Source: an uncultured Flavobacterium sp.
GTDB lineage: Bacteria; Bacteroidota; Bacteroidia; Flavobacteriales; Flavobacteriaceae
Length of the DNA stretch: 7,433 bases
Assembly (NCBI GenBank): GCA_946480635.1
Contig: CAMLKV010000101.1
Coordinates: 1-7,433 of the forward strand
Reading direction: 5' to 3'
Both the position numbers and the translations under genes were made by a program. Shown here in pieces: positions 5,491-7,433 of the stretch. Under the pieces are notes generated by a model. The model saw only the letters and a list, made by a program, of their open reading frames with translations. It did not search any database and had not been told where the DNA came from. The number at the start of each line of letters is the position of its first letter. Position 1 is the stretch's first letter.

Positions 5491-7353
5491 TTAATTTGTT
5501 AATTCTTCAACTGTATCTAGCTCCACTTTCAAATTCTTGATGATAAATTCTTGACGGTCAGGGGTATTTTTACCCATATAGAACTCCAATAATTTTTCAA
5601 TTGAAGTCGCTTTGTCCAACATTACTGGGTCCAATCGGATGTCTTCACCAATAAAATGTTTGAACTCATCAGGTGAAATTTCTCCTAATCCTTTGAATCG
5701 AGTGATTTCTGGTTTTGGTTTTAATTTGTCAATAGCAGCTCTACGCTCATCATCACTGTAACAGTAAATCGTTTCCTTTTTGTTACGCACACGGAACAAT
5801 GGTGTTTGCAAAATATACAAATGTCCTTCTTTGATAATCTCTGGGAAAAATTGTAAGAAGAACGTAATCAATAACAAACGAATGTGCATACCATCGACAT
5901 CGGCATCGGTAGCGATTACGATATTGTTGTAACGCAAGTCTTCCATGCTTTCTTCGATATCCAAAGCGGCTTGCAAGAGGTTGAATTCTTCGTTTTCGTA
6001 TACAATTTTCTTGGTCATACCATAGGTATTCAAGGGTTTACCACGCAAACTAAATACTGCCTGTGTATTCACATCACGTGATTTGGTAATAGAACCAGAA
6101 GCCGAGTCTCCCTCGGTAATAAACAAAGTACTTTCTAAACTTCGTGGATTTTTAGCATCGGTTAAATGTACACGGCAATCGCGTAGTTTTTTATTGTGTA
6201 AACTGGCTTTTTTAGCACGTTCCTTAGCTAATTTACGAATACCTGAAAGCTCTTTACGTTCGCGTTCGGCTTGAAGAATTTTACGCAGTAATAAATCAGC
6301 AACCTCAGGATTTTTATGTAAAAAGTTATCTAAATTGGTTTTGATAAAATCATTTACAAACGTACGTACAGATGGTCCGTTTGGACCAATATCTGTAGAG
6401 CCTAATTTGGTTTTTGTCTGCGATTCAAAAACTGGTTCTTCAACCTTAACCGAAATTGCAGAAACAATCGATTTACGAATATCAGAAGCTTCAAAAGGTT
6501 TGTTGTAAAACTCTTTAATGGTTTTCACAATCGCTTCACGAAAAGCACCTAAATGCGTTCCTCCTTGCGTAGTATTTTGTCCGTTAACAAATGAATAATA
6601 TTCTTCTGAATATTGACTTTTACTATGTGTCATTGCAATTTCGATATCATCACCACGCAAGTGAATAATTGGATATTGCATGTCTTCTTCAGAAATGGTT
6701 TCTTCCAATAAATCTTTTAGTCCGTTATCAGAGTAGAACTTTTCACCATTATAAATTATTGTTAATCCTGTATTTAGGTAACAATAATTTTTAAGCATTT
6801 TTACAATATACTCATTTCGATATTTGTAGTGCTTAAAAATAGTATCATCCGCAACGAAAGAAACCTTTGTTCCTTTACGTTTGGTTGTCGTTATAACTTC
6901 TTCTTCAAGTGTTAGATTTCCTGCAGAAAATTCGGCTGCTTTTTGTTGGTCATCACGAACGGATTCTACACGAAAGAAAGTAGAAAGCGCATTAACAGCC
7001 TTGGTACCTACTCCGTTTAATCCCACCGATTTTTTGAAGGCTTTAGAATCGTATTTACCTCCCGTATTCATTTTAGAAACTACATCAACCACCTTCCCTA
7101 ATGGAATACCACGTCCGTAGTCACGAACAGTAACCATACGGTCTTTCAGAGTAACTTCAATGGTCTTTCCAGCTCCCATTACAAACTCATCAATGCAGTT
7201 GTCAAGAACCTCTTTTAGTAGAATATAAATACCGTCATCTGGCGATGAACCATCACCCAATTTTCCAATGTACATACCAGGACGCATACGGATATGCTCC
7301 TTCCAGTCGAGAGAACGTATATTGTCTTCGGTATATTGATTTTGTTCCAACAT
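5491..7353 (-). CDS. parE: DNA topoisomerase IV subunit B
   Basis: This is the ATPase subunit that drives strand passage by topoisomerase IV. It has 620 residues, the usual length for ParE. The GHKL ATPase domain shows KEVLDN (47-52, with Glu48 as the general base and Asn52 for Mg), DYGRGIP (78-84) and [11 protein letters not shown] (114-124). The transducer lysine is in QTKTKL (312-317, Lys314). The Toprim metal site is complete: EGDSA with Glu414, and DADVD with Asp483 and Asp485. KGLGEI (554-559) follows. Arg437 in LRGK occupies the position of GyrB Lys447, which I recall as a ParE-type residue. The insert found in large proteobacterial GyrB is absent. parC follows after 71 bp, so the two probably form an operon that yields the A2B2 enzyme. 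The ATG at 7351-7353 gives the normal N-terminus just before the ATPase domain. Confidence 0.94.
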   Translation of the reverse strand: MLEQNQYTEDNIRSLDWKEHIRMRPGMYIGKLGDGSSPDDGIYILLKEVLDNCIDEFVMGAGKTIEVTLKDRMVTVRDYGRGIPLGKVVDVVSKMNTGGKYDSKAFKKSVGLNGVGTKAVNALSTFFRVESVRDDQQKAAEFSAGNLTLEEEVITTTKRKGTKVSFVADDTIFKHYKYRNEYIVKMLKNYCYLNTGLTIIYNGEKFYSDNGLKDLLEETISEEDMQYPIIHLRGDDIEIAMTHSKSQYSEEYYSFVNGQNTTQGGTHLGAFREAIVKTIKEFYNKPFEASDIRKSIVSAISVKVEEPVFESQTKTKLGSTDIGPNGPSVRTFVNDFIKTNLDNFLHKNPEVADLLLRKILQAERERKELSGIRKLAKERAKKASLHNKKLRDCRVHLTDAKNPRSLESTLFITEGDSASGSITKSRDVNTQAVFSLRGKPLNTYGMTKKIVYENEEFNLLQAALDIEESMEDLRYNNIVIATDADVDGMHIRLLLITFFLQFFPEIIKEGHLYILQTPLFRVRNKKETIYCYSDDERRAAIDKLKPKPEITRFKGLGEISPDEFKHFIGEDIRLDPVMLDKATSIEKLLEFYMGKNTPDRQEFIIKNLKVELDTVEELTN

Positions 7354-7374
7354 AGCAAGTTTTTGGATTTTGTG

Positions 7375-7407
7375 CTAATATAATAGAAATGAGCTTAAAA
7401 TTTCAAA
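7375..7407 (-). promoter_or_regulatory. Candidate promoter for parE-parC
   Basis: On the minus strand TTTG (7404-7407) is followed after 21 bp by TATATTAG (7375-7382). This fits the Bacteroidota -33 / -7 pattern with one mismatch in the -7 element (TTAG for TTTG). It would start a leader of about 15-20 nt before the parE ATG. The leader is A-rich with no Shine-Dalgarno sequence. Confidence 0.4.
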
Positions 7408-7433
7408 CAACTCCCAAAAGGGGCTTCTTCTAA

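Noticed and set aside
2945..7120. Plus-strand open frames of 60-80 codons antisense to parC and parE.
   Set aside because: They mirror conserved coding sequence, have no family resemblance or start signals, and are typical antisense shadows.
7411..7424. Small CTCCC-AAAA-GGGG hairpin near the right edge, possible terminator of an upstream gene.
   Set aside because: The stem is only about four pairs including a wobble and lacks a good T tract on the minus strand.
7395..7433. Minus-strand open frame entering from the right edge and ending at TAA (7395-7397), 12 residues long, possibly the tail of an upstream gene.
   Set aside because: Too short to recognise, and it overlaps the candidate -33 element of parE; nothing supports it as coding.

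Overview
The window looks like chromosomal DNA of a Bacteroidota bacterium, most likely a member of the Flavobacteriaceae (Flavobacterium or a close relative). The evidence is its AT-rich composition, the absence of Shine-Dalgarno sequences before any gene, candidate promoters that resemble the Bacteroidota TTG / TAnnTTTG type, parE directly followed by parC, and protein families (HMA-AraC fusion, HMA-DUF3347 lipoprotein, HMA-MauE fusion) that I associate with flavobacteria. The genus assignment is inference.

All six genes are on the minus strand, so transcription runs from the right edge to the left. The right two thirds are core genome. parE (5491-7353) and parC (2708-5419) encode the two subunits of DNA topoisomerase IV. 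They are separated by a 71-bp gap made almost entirely of an inverted array of 7-bp repeats. A strong intrinsic terminator (2666-2699) sits immediately after parC and closes this block.

The left third is a metal-handling cluster, probably for copper. In transcription order it holds a small exported cysteine-rich protein (2262-2648), a lipoprotein with an N-terminal heavy-metal-associated (HMA) domain and a C-terminal DUF3347 domain (1192-2058), a cytosolic HMA domain fused to an AraC-type DNA-binding domain (632-1192, overlapping the lipoprotein gene by one base), and an HMA domain fused to a MauE/DoxX-like membrane protein (1-541, cut by the window edge). Three consecutive genes each carry one HMA domain with a CxxC metal site, each fused to a different partner: cell envelope, DNA binding and inner membrane. 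The simplest reading is a small regulon in which an envelope metal binder and a membrane protein are controlled by a one-component regulator that senses the metal through its own HMA domain. The metal and the direction of regulation are inferred, not shown by the sequence.

Non-coding structure worth noting: a long imperfect hairpin in the 203-bp gap before the lipoprotein gene (2095-2148), a short dyad before the HMA-MauE gene (577-597), the heptad array between parE and parC, and candidate promoters before parE, before the cysteine-rich gene and before the lipoprotein gene. No gap exceeds 300 bp. I see no RNA gene, CRISPR array or mobile element.
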